A DNA stretch of 64,000 bases. It comes from an uncultured Rhodospirillales bacterium. Its GTDB lineage: Bacteria; Pseudomonadota; Alphaproteobacteria; ATCC43930; CGMCC-115725. The notes beneath the pieces were generated by a model, which did no database searches, was not told the DNA's origin, and was given only the letters and a program-made list of their open reading frames with translations. A program made the position numbers and the translations under genes. Numbering within the stretch: position 1 is the first letter of the stretch; the number at the start of each line of letters is the position of its first letter. The stretch covers positions 62,001 to 126,000 of the forward strand of contig CAIJOA010000017.1 of assembly GCA_903822185.1 (NCBI GenBank), written 5' to 3'. This document shows positions 20,517 to 30,708 of this stretch, one piece after another.

Positions 20517-21311
20517 TTAGCGGCAGGTCATTCCCGGAATGACGGACCCCGCCACCCGCGCATGGATCGTGGCGGCGCGTTCGACAATATAAGGGGTGGG
20601 CTGTGTCGGCGACCAGCGGCGCGGATTGGGCAGGACAGCGGCGAGCAGCGCGGCTTCCTGCGCCGTCAGTGCCGTTGCCGGTTTGTTGAAGAAGGTGCGC
20701 GACGCCGTCTCCGCGCCATAAATACCATCGCCCCATTCGATGATATTGAGATACGTCTCGATGATGCGATGTTTGTCCCATAGCACTTCGATGATTACCG
20801 TCAGATAAGCCTCGAAGCCTTTGCGGATGACGCTGCGGCCGGGCCAGAGAAAAAGATTCTTCGCCGTCTGCATCGTGATCGTGCTGGCGCCCTTGGCATC
20901 GCGTCCCGCACGGTAATCGCGCCAGGCGGCATCCATCGCCTGCCAATCGAAGCCGTGATGCGTGCAGAATTTCTCGTCCTCGGACGCGATCACTGCGCGC
21001 TCCAAGTTCGGCGAAATATGATCGAGCGGCACCCAGCGATGCTGCGTCGATGCCCCTTCGACCGAGCGGATCAGCATCAGCGCCGTGACCGGCGGCGGCA
21101 CGACGCGGAATAAAACAATCAGCGTCGCCGGCAATCCGAAAAAAATGAGAAACAACACCAGGATGATCTTCGCAAAGTTACCTGGTCCGAAACGGCGCGG
21201 CCCACGACCGGACGGCGTGGGTTTGCGAAAATAAGGCTCGCGGCGTTCGCCGCGCGAGCCGGTGCGGCGCGGTCCTTCACCAGCGGGGGCAACAAGGGGG
21301 GAACGAGGCAT
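20517..21311 (-). CDS. mtgA: Monofunctional biosynthetic peptidoglycan transglycosylase
   Basis: About 264 residues from ATG 21311 (an in-frame ATG exists at 21347). A basic, disordered N-terminus is followed by one membrane anchor (about residues 45-70) and a GT51 glycosyltransferase domain. Its motifs are visible: ASEDEKFCTHHGFDW with the catalytic Glu, GASTITMQTAKNLFLW, RKGFEAYLTVIIEVLWDK and NIIEWGDGIYGAETASR. The enzyme polymerises lipid II into glycan strands on the periplasmic side and has no transpeptidase domain. Confidence 0.92.
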   Translation of the reverse strand: MPRSPLVAPAGEGPRRTGSRGERREPYFRKPTPSGRGPRRFGPGNFAKIILVLFLIFFGLPATLIVLFRVVPPPVTALMLIRSVEGASTQHRWVPLDHISPNLERAVIASEDEKFCTHHGFDWQAMDAAWRDYRAGRDAKGASTITMQTAKNLFLWPGRSVIRKGFEAYLTVIIEVLWDKHRIIETYLNIIEWGDGIYGAETASRTFFNKPATALTAQEAALLAAVLPNPRRWSPTQPTPYIVERAATIHARVAGSVIPGMTCR

Positions 21312-21509
21312 CGATACGAAAATAGGGTGTGATGATCGAACCGCCAACCAGCCTTTGCCGCACGCTATAGGGGAACATCCGACTTACATGGAATTAACTA
21401 TTGCCGCTGCGCCGGGAAGGCGTACTTTTTCGCGCCTTTGTAAACTGCGGGCCGAACCACTAGAAGAAGTCCGCGCGTAGAAAAAGAACTTGTACGGGGA
21501 TCGATCGCC

Positions 21510-22682
21510 ATGAAGCGCAACGCTGTCATCATTGCCGGGCTGATCATGGCCATGGCCCAGGCCGGGCTCGCCTTTGCCGCCGACGCACCGGCGCGGGTCA
21601 AAGGAATGTGGCTGACAACCGATTATCCGTCCGTCACGGCACGGGCCGGCGACAGCACTACCGTCAAGATCAAGCTGCAGAACAATGGATTGACGCCGCA
21701 ACGCGTCGGTTTGTCGGTCACGGGCGTTCCCGCCGGCTGGACCGCGACGATCCTCGGCGGCGGCGCGCCGATCACGGCAGCGATGCCGGCGAGCGACGAC
21801 AGCGTTCAGGTTCAGTTGCGCCTCGACATTCCGGCCGGCGCGCCGACCAGCACGCAGACCATCACCCTCAACGCCAAGAGCCAGGACGCGATCACCGCGC
21901 TCGCCGTCGATGTCAGCGTTGGCCAGGTTCTGCCCCCCAAGCTGATCCTAAAGCCGAAGCTGCCGTCGCTGATCGGCACGGCGAAGACCGCCTTCGAGTT
22001 CCAGTTCAATGTGTCGAACCCCAGCGACCGCGATTTGATCGTGAAGTTGGCCGCGCAGGCACCGCGCGGTTTCCAGACGACCTTCATGGAAGCCTATGGC
22101 TCGCAAGAGATCGCTTCGATTCCGATCGAAGCCGGTAAAGACAAAGACCTTAAGGTCAAAGTCCAGCCGCCGTCACAGACCCAGGCCGGTTCCTATCCCG
22201 TCGCCGTGCAGGTTTCGAGCGAAGACGCGACCGCCGACGCCAGCATGACGATGCAGATCACCGGCCAGTCGCAATTGAAGCTGAGCGGTGAAGATGGACG
22301 TCTTTCGACCGCCGCCGTCGCCGGCACGGCAACGCCGGTCGCGCTGGTGCTCAGCAATGACGGCAGCGCCCCGGCCAAAGACATCTCGCTGACCGCGTCG
22401 CCGCCGTCCGATTGGAAAATTAGCTTCCAGCCCGACAAGGTGGCGGCACTCGGCCCCGGTGAAAAGCTCAGCGTTCAGGCGCAACTGACGCCCTCCAGCA
22501 AGGCGGTTGCCGGCGATTACATGACGTCGTTTCGCGCCAGCGGTGACGGCGGCGATGCGGGCTCGGCCGATATCCGCGTCACGGTTTCGACTTCGACCCT
22601 TTGGGGCATTGTCGGCGTCGGTATCGTCGCGATCGCGCTGTTGATCGCGGTCGGCGCGGTCGCGCGATTCGGACGGCGTTGA
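21510..22682 (+). CDS. Exported NEW3-domain protein linked to an ABC exporter
   Basis: A 390-residue protein with signal peptide (1-24), three or four Ig-like beta-sandwich repeats and a C-terminal membrane anchor (about 363-385) ending in RRFGRR-like basic residues. The first and third sandwich contain the NEW3/NPCBM-associated signature: LQNNGLTPQRVGLSVTGVP and LVLSNDGSAPAKDISLTASPP. It would sit in the periplasm anchored to the inner membrane. The ABC ATPase starts 14 bases later and the permease overlaps that, so the three form one operon; this protein may be a periplasmic accessory of the transporter. Confidence 0.8.
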   Translation: MKRNAVIIAGLIMAMAQAGLAFAADAPARVKGMWLTTDYPSVTARAGDSTTVKIKLQNNGLTPQRVGLSVTGVPAGWTATILGGGAPITAAMPASDDSVQVQLRLDIPAGAPTSTQTITLNAKSQDAITALAVDVSVGQVLPPKLILKPKLPSLIGTAKTAFEFQFNVSNPSDRDLIVKLAAQAPRGFQTTFMEAYGSQEIASIPIEAGKDKDLKVKVQPPSQTQAGSYPVAVQVSSEDATADASMTMQITGQSQLKLSGEDGRLSTAAVAGTATPVALVLSNDGSAPAKDISLTASPPSDWKISFQPDKVAALGPGEKLSVQAQLTPSSKAVAGDYMTSFRASGDGGDAGSADIRVTVSTSTLWGIVGVGIVAIALLIAVGAVARFGRR

Positions 22683-22696
22683 TCGGGGGCATCGCC

Positions 22697-23641
22697 ATGA
22701 GCGAGCCCGAGAACATCATCGTCGCGAAGGGCTTGCGAAAGCTCTATGGCCGGCACGTTGCCGTCGATGGCATCGATCTGACGATCCGTCGCGGCGAAAT
22801 CTTCGGCATGCTGGGCCCGAACGGCGCCGGCAAGACGACGACCATCCTGATGCTGCTGGGTCTGACCGAAGCGAGCGAAGGCAGCGTCTCGGTCGCCGGC
22901 TTCGATCCGATGCGCCAGCCGCTCGACGTCAAACGCCATGTCGGCTACCTGCCGGATTCGGTTGGCTTCTACGACAATCTGAGCGCGCGGGTGAATCTGC
23001 GTTACACCGGCCGCCTTGCCGGCATTCCACACAGCCAGCTCGACGATCGTATCGACGACGCCTTGCTGCGTGTCAGACTGCTCGAAGTCGCTGGGCGCAA
23101 GGTCGGCACCTTCTCGCACGGCATGCGCCGCCGTCTCGGCCTTGCCGAAGTGATGATGAAACGCGCCGACGTCGCCATCCTCGACGAACCGACATCAGGC
23201 CTCGACCCGCAGGCGACGTTCGAATTTCTTGAAATGATCCGCGGCTTGCGCAGCGACAATATCGCCGTGCTGTTGTCGTCGCATATGCTGGATCAGGTTC
23301 AAGCCGTGTGCGACCGGGTCGCCCTGTTCAAGAGCGGCAAGATCGCGCTCGAAGGCACGGTCGATGAGCTGTCGCAGAAAGTCCTCGGCGGCGGCTACAA
23401 TCTTGAGATCGAAGCGACCGGCGACGATCTGCCGAAGCTGTTGGCGCAGGTTCCCGGCGTGCAGCGCGTCACCCATTCGGGCGGCGGCAAATACAGCCTC
23501 GTCGCGGCGCACGATATCCGCAACGAATTGGGCAAAGCGATCTTCGCATCGGGCGGCATGCTGATGCGGCTCGATCATGTCGAGCCGAGCCTCGACACCG
23601 TCTATCGGCATTATTTCGAGGATTATCATGGCGCGGCGTAG
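22697..23641 (+). CDS. ABC transporter ATP-binding protein
   Basis: A 314-residue ATPase. Walker A is GPNGAGKTT, the signature region is FSHGMRRRLGLAEV (an SHGM variant of the LSGGQ motif, common in exporter ATPases), Walker B is VAILDEPTSGLDP and the switch histidine is in LLSSHML. A C-terminal extension of about 90 residues follows, typical of CcmA/NodI-type ABC-2 exporters. It powers the permease encoded next. ATG 22697 is preferred over upstream in-frame sites because the family alignment begins there. Confidence 0.9.
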   Translation: MSEPENIIVAKGLRKLYGRHVAVDGIDLTIRRGEIFGMLGPNGAGKTTTILMLLGLTEASEGSVSVAGFDPMRQPLDVKRHVGYLPDSVGFYDNLSARVNLRYTGRLAGIPHSQLDDRIDDALLRVRLLEVAGRKVGTFSHGMRRRLGLAEVMMKRADVAILDEPTSGLDPQATFEFLEMIRGLRSDNIAVLLSSHMLDQVQAVCDRVALFKSGKIALEGTVDELSQKVLGGGYNLEIEATGDDLPKLLAQVPGVQRVTHSGGGKYSLVAAHDIRNELGKAIFASGGMLMRLDHVEPSLDTVYRHYFEDYHGAA

Positions 23642-24590
23642 CGGCTCGATCTGGACGGGCTGCGGCACCGTCTTCCTCAAGGAATTCGCCGATCATCTGC
23701 GCAGCGGCCGGATGCGCGTGCTGGAATGGTTGGTGCTGCTGACCGGCATCGGTGCGATCTATACCGCGATCCAGGATTTGAAGACGACGACATCGCAGGA
23801 CCCGTTCTTGTTCCTGCGCCTCTTCACGGATTCGCATGACCCGCTGCCATCCTTCATGGCGGTACTCGGGTTCCTCATTCCGCTGGTCGCGATCGGGCTC
23901 GGCTTCGATGCCATCAATGGCGAGTTCAACCGCCGCACCATGAGCCGCATTCTGGCGCAGCCGATTTATCGCGATGCGTTGCTGCTTGGCAAATTCTTTG
24001 CCGGCATCGCCACCATCGCGGTCGCGCTGACGACCTTGTGGCTGCTGATCATCGGCTTCGGTCTTTTGACCCTCGGCATTCCGCCGACCAGCGAAGAGGT
24101 CATGCGCGGCTTCGCCTTCCTGGTCGTCGCCATCGCTTATGGCGGGTTCTGGCTGGCGGTCGCGATTCTCTGTTCGGTCATCTTCCGTGCCGCCGCGACC
24201 TCGGCCCTCGTGTCGTTGGGATTGTGGTTGCTGATGAGCATTCTGTGGCCGTTGCTGTCGCGCTTCCTCACCAGCGCGATTTTCCCGACGACGCCGATGT
24301 CACTGCTGGTCGGGCCCAGCTATCAGGAAATCATCGTCCAGCAGACGCTGGCGCGGCTGTCACCCAACACGCTGTTTGCCGAATCGATGATGGGGCTGTT
24401 GCATCCTTCGACGCGCGCCCTGGGTCCGGTGTTCATGGATCAGCTTCAGGGCGCGGTCATGGGTAATCCCCTGCCGCTGGCGCAAAGCCTCATCCTGGTC
24501 TGGCCGCAAGTGACGAGCCTCATCGCCGGGGTGATTGTCCTCTTCGTCGCGGCCTATATCGTGTTCCAGCGCCAGGAAGTCCGCGCCTAG
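23628..24590 (+). CDS. ABC-2 type permease
   Basis: A 320-residue permease with six predicted membrane helices, starting inside the end of the ATPase gene (14-base overlap). The N-terminal IWTGCGTVFLKEFADHLRSGRMRVLEW is the typical cytoplasmic start of NosY/ABC-2 permeases, followed by FDAINGEFNRRTMSRILAQP, which contains the conserved E...GT/R-x(n)-P coupling segment. Together with the ATPase and NEW3 protein it forms an exporter of unknown substrate. Confidence 0.88.
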   Translation: MARRSGSIWTGCGTVFLKEFADHLRSGRMRVLEWLVLLTGIGAIYTAIQDLKTTTSQDPFLFLRLFTDSHDPLPSFMAVLGFLIPLVAIGLGFDAINGEFNRRTMSRILAQPIYRDALLLGKFFAGIATIAVALTTLWLLIIGFGLLTLGIPPTSEEVMRGFAFLVVAIAYGGFWLAVAILCSVIFRAAATSALVSLGLWLLMSILWPLLSRFLTSAIFPTTPMSLLVGPSYQEIIVQQTLARLSPNTLFAESMMGLLHPSTRALGPVFMDQLQGAVMGNPLPLAQSLILVWPQVTSLIAGVIVLFVAAYIVFQRQEVRA

Positions 24591-24646
24591 CCGCCTACCG
24601 CGGGCATGATATAGTCCGGTCAAAGCCTGACGACCGGAGGAAACCC

Positions 24647-25678
24647 ATGTTTCTGCGCAATTGCTGGTACATCGCCGCCGAATCCCGCGAAGTCGGGCGC
24701 GAACCGATGGGGCGCATCCTTCTCAACGAACCGGTCGTGGTCTATCGCAAAGAAGACGGCACGCCCGTCGCGCTCGAAGATCGCTGCTGCCACCGCCGCG
24801 CGCCTTTGCATAAGGGCAAGCTGGTCGGCGACAAGATTCAATGCGGCTATCACGGCTTCACCTTCGATGCGACCGGCGCTTGCACCTATATCCCGGGCCA
24901 GGAGCGCGTGTCGGCCAGCGTCTGCGTGCGCAGCTATCCGGTGGTCGAGCGCCATCGCTATCTGTGGATTTGGATGGGTGAGAAGGAAAAAGCCGATCCG
25001 TCACACATTCCCGACTTCCATTACAACGACGATCCGGAATGGGCCGCGGTCGGGGCCTGCCTCCACGTCGATGCCAATTACCTGCTGCTGGTCGAAAACT
25101 TGATCGACCTGTCGCATGTCGCCTTCGTTCATGCCTCGACCATCGGCAGCGCCGACGACACCAATCCAATCATCAAGAACGAGCGCAGCGACGACTTCGT
25201 CCGCGTCATCCGCGAAGCGCCGGGCATCGCCTGTACCCCGTCGATGGCGGCGGTCGGCTTCGCGCCGGTGATCGACCAGAAGAAGATCATTACCTTCACC
25301 CCCGGCTCGAACATCTGGATCGATATTCCGACGCGCGACGCCGTGCCCGTCGAAGGCCGCAACCAGCCGATGGAACGGCGGGTGATGATCCTTAACGCGA
25401 TCACGCCCGAGACCGAACGCACCTGTCACTATTTCTGGGCCAATGCGCGCGACTTCGATCTGGAAAGTCAGGAACGGTCGGACTTCTTCCTCAAGACCGT
25501 GACCTTCGCCTTCAACGAAGACAAAGACATCCTCGAAGCGCAGCAGCGCAACATCGAACTCGATCCCCATGCCGGCACGGTTAACGTCAATGCCGATTGG
25601 GGCGGCGTGCAAGCGGTGCGGATGATGGAACGGCTGATCGGCGACGAACAACCGCGACGAGCAGCGAACGTCGCTTGA
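24647..25678 (+). CDS. Rieske non-heme iron oxygenase, VanA-like
   Basis: A 343-residue oxygenase component. The Rieske [2Fe-2S] site is Cys47-x-His49 and Cys66-x2-His69 with a 16-residue spacer. The mononuclear iron site is Asp154-x2-His157-x4-His162 in NLIDLSHVAFVHAS. The overall order and the start MFLRNCWYIAAES match vanillate O-demethylase VanA and related aromatic O-demethylases. VanA turns vanillate into protocatechuate plus formaldehyde, which would feed the ring-cleavage genes downstream. No VanB-type reductase is in the window, so electrons must come from elsewhere. Substrate is inferred. Confidence 0.85.
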   Translation: MFLRNCWYIAAESREVGREPMGRILLNEPVVVYRKEDGTPVALEDRCCHRRAPLHKGKLVGDKIQCGYHGFTFDATGACTYIPGQERVSASVCVRSYPVVERHRYLWIWMGEKEKADPSHIPDFHYNDDPEWAAVGACLHVDANYLLLVENLIDLSHVAFVHASTIGSADDTNPIIKNERSDDFVRVIREAPGIACTPSMAAVGFAPVIDQKKIITFTPGSNIWIDIPTRDAVPVEGRNQPMERRVMILNAITPETERTCHYFWANARDFDLESQERSDFFLKTVTFAFNEDKDILEAQQRNIELDPHAGTVNVNADWGGVQAVRMMERLIGDEQPRRAANVA

Positions 25679-25848
25679 CCCCGGCTTTCCCGGAAATTCA
25701 ATCACCCCTGAGCACGCCGCTTTGTGTTACCTAAAATTTTAGGCGATTGAAGTTCAATTAACGCTGAATGTGTTTGAATTAACCAAAGCGTTTAAACGAT
25801 GCTCTCTAAGGGTTGCCAAGAAAACCCGGCAGCACCTTGGAGCAAACG

Positions 25849-25908
25849 ATGTCCGTCATCTTTAAAACGCTCACGTCTCGCCGCACCACTCTTCGTGTCG
25901 GCCGATGA
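25849..25908 (+). other. Possible 19-codon leader ORF
   Basis: ATG 25849, preceded by TTGGAGC, opens a 19-residue reading frame rich in Thr and Arg whose TGA overlaps the ATG at 25905 (ATGA). It could be a leader that couples translation, or chance. Confidence 0.3.
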
Positions 25909-26216
25909 CCATGGGCTCCTTTCATCGCTACCCGAAGACGACCCAGACCAGCACCTTTTATCGCTATTACCTCTTCAACGCCGAGGGCGTGCTGAAATCC
26001 GCCGACGCGAATATCCAGGCGACCGATTTTGCCGCAATGGAATTCGGTCAGCAGCTACTGGCGAGTAGCCACGGCTTTGCGGCCGTCGAGATCTGGCGCG
26101 ACGAACGTTTCGTCGCTGGCTGGCAGCAGGACGGTGCGCCGCATATGCCAAAACCTGCCGCCAAGAAGATGGCCCGCCATCCGATGATGGCCAATGTTTA
26201 CGCCGATCGTCCGTAA
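25905..26216 (+). CDS. Hypothetical protein
   Basis: A 103-residue soluble protein, not recognised. It has an aromatic N-terminus (STFYRYYLFNAEGVLKSADA), a helix with AAMEFGQQLLASS, and AAVEIWRDERFVAGW, giving an alpha/beta look. Codon pattern is consistent with real coding. It follows an A+T-rich 226-base gap and is followed by a hairpin terminator at 26225-26263. The start could also be ATG 25911. Confidence 0.55.
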   Translation: MTMGSFHRYPKTTQTSTFYRYYLFNAEGVLKSADANIQATDFAAMEFGQQLLASSHGFAAVEIWRDERFVAGWQQDGAPHMPKPAAKKMARHPMMANVYADRP

Positions 26217-26224
26217 GGCAAAAA

Positions 26225-26263
26225 AAATCGCGTCACCCGGCACCGGCCGAGATGACGCGATTT
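26225..26263. terminator. Bidirectional terminator between the 103-aa gene and ligC
   Basis: AAATCGCGTCA at 26225-26235 pairs exactly with TGACGCGATTT at 26253-26263. On the minus strand the stem runs into seven T, a good intrinsic terminator for the pcaD-ligC operon; it can also end the plus-strand gene. Confidence 0.8.
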
Positions 26264-26275
26264 ACGTTTTAGAAT

Positions 26276-27229
26276 TTACTTCGACGCGTTGAGCGACTTT
26301 TCCAGCCGGTCGAGGGTCCGCATCGCCTCGAGACATTCGCGGACGCTGGATTTCGGTTCGCGCTTTTCCTTGATCGCGGCGAAGAATTCGCGGTCTTCCA
26401 ATTCGATGCCGTTCATCGAGACATCGACCTTCGACAGGTCGATCACCTTGTCCTTGCCGTCCGACAGGTCGTCGTAATAGGCCTTGTAGGTGCCGGTATC
26501 ACCGATATAGCGGAAGAACGAACCTTGCGGCGCGTCGTTGTTGAATGAAAGCGACAGAGTGAGGATCGTGCCCGACTTCGGCGCCTTCAATTGGATCGAC
26601 ATATCCATCGCGATCTTCAAGTCGGGATGATGCGGGCCTTCGACCGCATTGGCGACCGAGGGTAGCTCGCCCGTCTGCCACTGGAAAAGATCGACCGTGT
26701 GGCAGGCATGATGCCACAGCAGATGATCGGTCCAGGTGCGTGCCTGACCGGCGGCATTCATGTTGGTGCGGCGGAAGAAGTAGGTCTGCACATCCATCTG
26801 CTGCAGCTTCAGTTCGCCGGCGACGACTTTGTTATGGACCCATTGGTGGCTCGGGTTGAAGCGGCGGACATGGCCGCCCATGGCGATGACGCCGGTCTTC
26901 TGCGCGACGCTGTATATCTCTTCCGAATCCGCGATTGAATCGGCGATCGGAATTTCGATCAGCACATGCTTGCCCGCCTGCATGCACTGAATTGCCTGGG
27001 CGGCATGAACCTGGGTCGGGCTGGCGAGAATGACCGCCTCGATACCCGGCTGCTTTAGTGTTTCGGTGAGGTCGGTCGTCCAATGCGGAATCTTCCACTT
27101 CTTGGCGACTTCTTCAGTCCCGGCGGGACGGCCGCCGGCGAGCGAGACGACTTCGATGCCCGGAATATTCTGGATCGCTTCGAGATGTTTAATGCCGAAG
27201 GCGCCTTGCCCGGCGAGCGCGACTTTCAT
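26276..27229 (-). CDS. ligC: 4-carboxy-2-hydroxymuconate-6-semialdehyde dehydrogenase
   Basis: A 317-residue Gfo/Idh/MocA-type oxidoreductase. The N-terminal VALAGQGAFGIKHLEAI is the NAD(P)-binding loop with the AFGxKHL sequence typical of LigC; the coenzyme-domain EIPIADS replaces the EKP motif of general Gfo/Idh proteins, also as in LigC. It oxidises the product of LigAB (in its hemiacetal form) to 2-pyrone-4,6-dicarboxylate. It is the last gene of the minus-strand operon, 28 bases after ligB, and is followed by a strong terminator. Confidence 0.9.
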   Translation of the reverse strand: MKVALAGQGAFGIKHLEAIQNIPGIEVVSLAGGRPAGTEEVAKKWKIPHWTTDLTETLKQPGIEAVILASPTQVHAAQAIQCMQAGKHVLIEIPIADSIADSEEIYSVAQKTGVIAMGGHVRRFNPSHQWVHNKVVAGELKLQQMDVQTYFFRRTNMNAAGQARTWTDHLLWHHACHTVDLFQWQTGELPSVANAVEGPHHPDLKIAMDMSIQLKAPKSGTILTLSLSFNNDAPQGSFFRYIGDTGTYKAYYDDLSDGKDKVIDLSKVDVSMNGIELEDREFFAAIKEKREPKSSVRECLEAMRTLDRLEKSLNASK

Positions 27230-27257
27230 GAGCGTTTCCTCTTAACCGTCGTTGAGT

Positions 27258-28503
<1,246 letters not shown>

Positions 28504-28504
28504 C

Positions 28505-29374
28505 TCAATTGCTCCAATAAAGCCGCATCGGATTATCGACCAACAGCGCTTGTTGCTGCGCCGCCGTCGGGGCGAATTTCGGAATCATGTCGGTCAGCAC
28601 GCCGTCATCGGGCATATGCGTCGTCATGTTCGGATGCGGCCAGTCGGTGCCCCACAGAACGCGGTCGGGGAAACGTTCGACGATGGCGCGGGCGAACGGG
28701 ATCACATCGTCATAGGGCGCGGCGCCCGCCGAGATGCGTTCCGGCCCGGTAACCTTCACATAGATTTTCTTGTTCTCGTCGAGAAGCCGAAGATAGGCCT
28801 GGAACTCGGCGCTATCGACACCCTTCTTCACGTCGGGGATCGACATGTGATCGAGCACGATGGTGGTCGGCAACGCCTTCAGGAACGGCGTGATCGTCGG
28901 CAGGCTGGGCGCTTCGAAATAGACGACGGTGTGCCAGCCCAATGTTTCGACTTTCTTGGCGACACCCAGATACACCTCGTGTGGGGTCGCATCGACGAGA
29001 CGCGGCAGGAAGTTGAAGCGGACGCCGCGCATGCCGGCCTTGTCCATGTCCTTCAATTCGCCGATATCGATCGTCGGCTTCACCACCGCGACGCCGCGCG
29101 CCATACCCTTGGAATTGACCATCGCATCGATGGTCGCGGTGTTGTCGGTGCCGTGGCAGCTTGCCTGGACGATGACGTTGCGCTGGAAGCCGAGGAAATC
29201 GCGCAGGCGGAAGAGATCTTCCTTCGATGCGTCATAGGGCGTGTATTTGCGTTCGGGCGCGAAGGGGAACTTCGCCGCCGGGCCGAAGACATGACAATGC
29301 GCATCGACCGCGCCGGCCGGCGGCTTGAACTTCGGCTTCGATGGGTTGAGGCAGTAGGAGTCGAAATCGGCCAT
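28505..29374 (-). CDS. ligI: 2-pyrone-4,6-dicarboxylate hydrolase
   Basis: A 289-residue amidohydrolase-superfamily lactonase. It has GAVDAHCHVFGP (HxH motif), ERKYTPYDAS, GMRGVRFNFLPRLVD and ILDHM/LWGTDWPHPN (final aspartate), all matching LigI. The enzyme opens the pyrone ring to 4-oxalomesaconate and, unlike most of the superfamily, does not need a metal. It shares a TAATG junction with the pcaC-like gene upstream and lies one base from ligA. Confidence 0.92.
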   Translation of the reverse strand: MADFDSYCLNPSKPKFKPPAGAVDAHCHVFGPAAKFPFAPERKYTPYDASKEDLFRLRDFLGFQRNVIVQASCHGTDNTATIDAMVNSKGMARGVAVVKPTIDIGELKDMDKAGMRGVRFNFLPRLVDATPHEVYLGVAKKVETLGWHTVVYFEAPSLPTITPFLKALPTTIVLDHMSIPDVKKGVDSAEFQAYLRLLDENKKIYVKVTGPERISAGAAPYDDVIPFARAIVERFPDRVLWGTDWPHPNMTTHMPDDGVLTDMIPKFAPTAAQQQALLVDNPMRLYWSN

Positions 29375-29763
29375 TACTTCTTTTCCTTATCCATCTCGGC
29401 AAAGACCTTCATTGCCCGGTTGAAGGCGGACATCGCCGCCGGCACGCCGGCATAGATCGCCGACTGCATCAGTATTTCCTTCACCTCGTCGCGGGTCACG
29501 CCGGTATTGGGCGTCAGACTGAGATGCGTTTCCAGTTCCTCGAGCCGGCCCAATGCGGTCAGCATCGCGATCGTCAGCATGTGCCTGGTTTTCTTTTCGA
29601 GACCCGGCCGTGCCCAAACTTCGCCGAAGGCATATTGATTGACGAAGTCCATCCACTCGTCGTTGAAGGGCGTGCGCCGCGCCTGCGCGGCGTCGAACTT
29701 ATCGCCCATCAACCACTTCCGGACATCCATACCGCGCTTAAAAGCGTCGCTATCCTTGTCCAT
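29374..29763 (-). CDS. PcaC-like carboxymuconolactone decarboxylase family protein
   Basis: A 129-residue all-helical protein of the CMD family at the usual PcaC length. It contains YAFGEVWARPGLEKKTRHMLTIAML and the GRLEELETHLSLTPNTGVTRDE stretch with the conserved E..H, which follows 4-carboxymuconolactone decarboxylase PcaC closely. PcaC acts in the 3,4-cleavage (beta-ketoadipate) branch, so its place between pcaD-like and ligI genes is unexpected. It may decarboxylate another lactone or be an AhpD-like accessory; CxxC of AhpD is absent. Confidence 0.82.
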   Translation of the reverse strand: MDKDSDAFKRGMDVRKWLMGDKFDAAQARRTPFNDEWMDFVNQYAFGEVWARPGLEKKTRHMLTIAMLTALGRLEELETHLSLTPNTGVTRDEVKEILMQSAIYAGVPAAMSAFNRAMKVFAEMDKEKK

Positions 29764-29784
29764 CGCGGTGGCCTTCCTTCTTCT

Positions 29785-30576
29785 TTACTGCGCGGCGAGG
29801 AAGTCGCTGATCGCTTTGGTCACGACGTCGGCCTGCTCGATTGCGATGATATGCGCGGCCTTCGGGATGACCGTCAGCTTCGAGCCCGCGATCGCGTGAT
29901 TGAGTTCACGCGCCTCGTCGGGTGTCGTCGCCGGATCGCTCTCGCCAACCAGGATCAGCGTCGGGGCTGTGATCTTCTTATCGTCTTCGCGCAGGTCCAT
30001 GTCGCGAATGCCGAAGGCGCAACCGACATAGCCCTCGGCCGGGGTGCGGCGCAGCATGTTGCGGATGCCGTTCAGCACTTCCGGGTGGCTATTGTGATAG
30101 GGCTTGGTGAACCAGCGCTGCATCGTGCCTTCGACGATGACTTCGATCCCGTCCTTTCGGATCGCGACGATGCGATCGTTCCAGGTCTTCTTGTCCATGG
30201 TCGCCGCCGTGTCGCAGAGGATCAGCGAGGACAGCAGTTCGGGCGCAGTCGCGGCCAGTTTTTGTCCCATCATGCCGCCGATCGACAGGCCGCAGAGATG
30301 AACCTTTTTAATGCCGAGCGCCTTCAACAGGTTCACCGCGTCGCCGGCCAGCATTTCCATGCTGTAGCCGGTGTCGCCGACGGGGGTCAGGTCGGTCATG
30401 CCGTGGCCGCGCGAATCATAGCGCAGCACCCGGTATTTACCGCGTAACGCCGCCGCCTGGGCATCCCACATCGACAGGTTGGTGCCGAGCGAATTCGAGA
30501 ACATCACCACCGGCGCGTTTTCCGGGCCTTCGAGCAGGTAATGGATGGTGATATCGCCGGCGCGAATGAACGGCAT
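29785..30576 (-). CDS. PcaD-like 3-oxoadipate enol-lactonase (alpha/beta hydrolase)
   Basis: A 263-residue alpha/beta hydrolase. The nucleophile elbow is GLSIGGMMGQ with Ser98; VMFSNSLGTNLSMWDAQ, YDSRGHGMTD and the final histidine in PKAAHIIAIEQ match PcaD. It is the first gene of the six-gene operon toward ligC, with an AGGGAGCA ribosome-binding site. In the beta-ketoadipate pathway PcaD hydrolyses the lactone made by PcaC. Here no pcaGH or pcaB are visible, so the true substrate may be different. Confidence 0.82.
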   Translation of the reverse strand: MPFIRAGDITIHYLLEGPENAPVVMFSNSLGTNLSMWDAQAAALRGKYRVLRYDSRGHGMTDLTPVGDTGYSMEMLAGDAVNLLKALGIKKVHLCGLSIGGMMGQKLAATAPELLSSLILCDTAATMDKKTWNDRIVAIRKDGIEVIVEGTMQRWFTKPYHNSHPEVLNGIRNMLRRTPAEGYVGCAFGIRDMDLREDDKKITAPTLILVGESDPATTPDEARELNHAIAGSKLTVIPKAAHIIAIEQADVVTKAISDFLAAQ

Positions 30577-30708
30577 GGAATGCTCCCTTATTGGCTTGTT
30601 GCTTGGAAATTAGGAGCCTTCGCGAAGAAATTCCAGCGTTCCCCCGTGCCCATGGTTGACCTTCGCATTGCCCACCGCGAGACTGCGGCAAAATTTGGAG
30701 AAGACACG

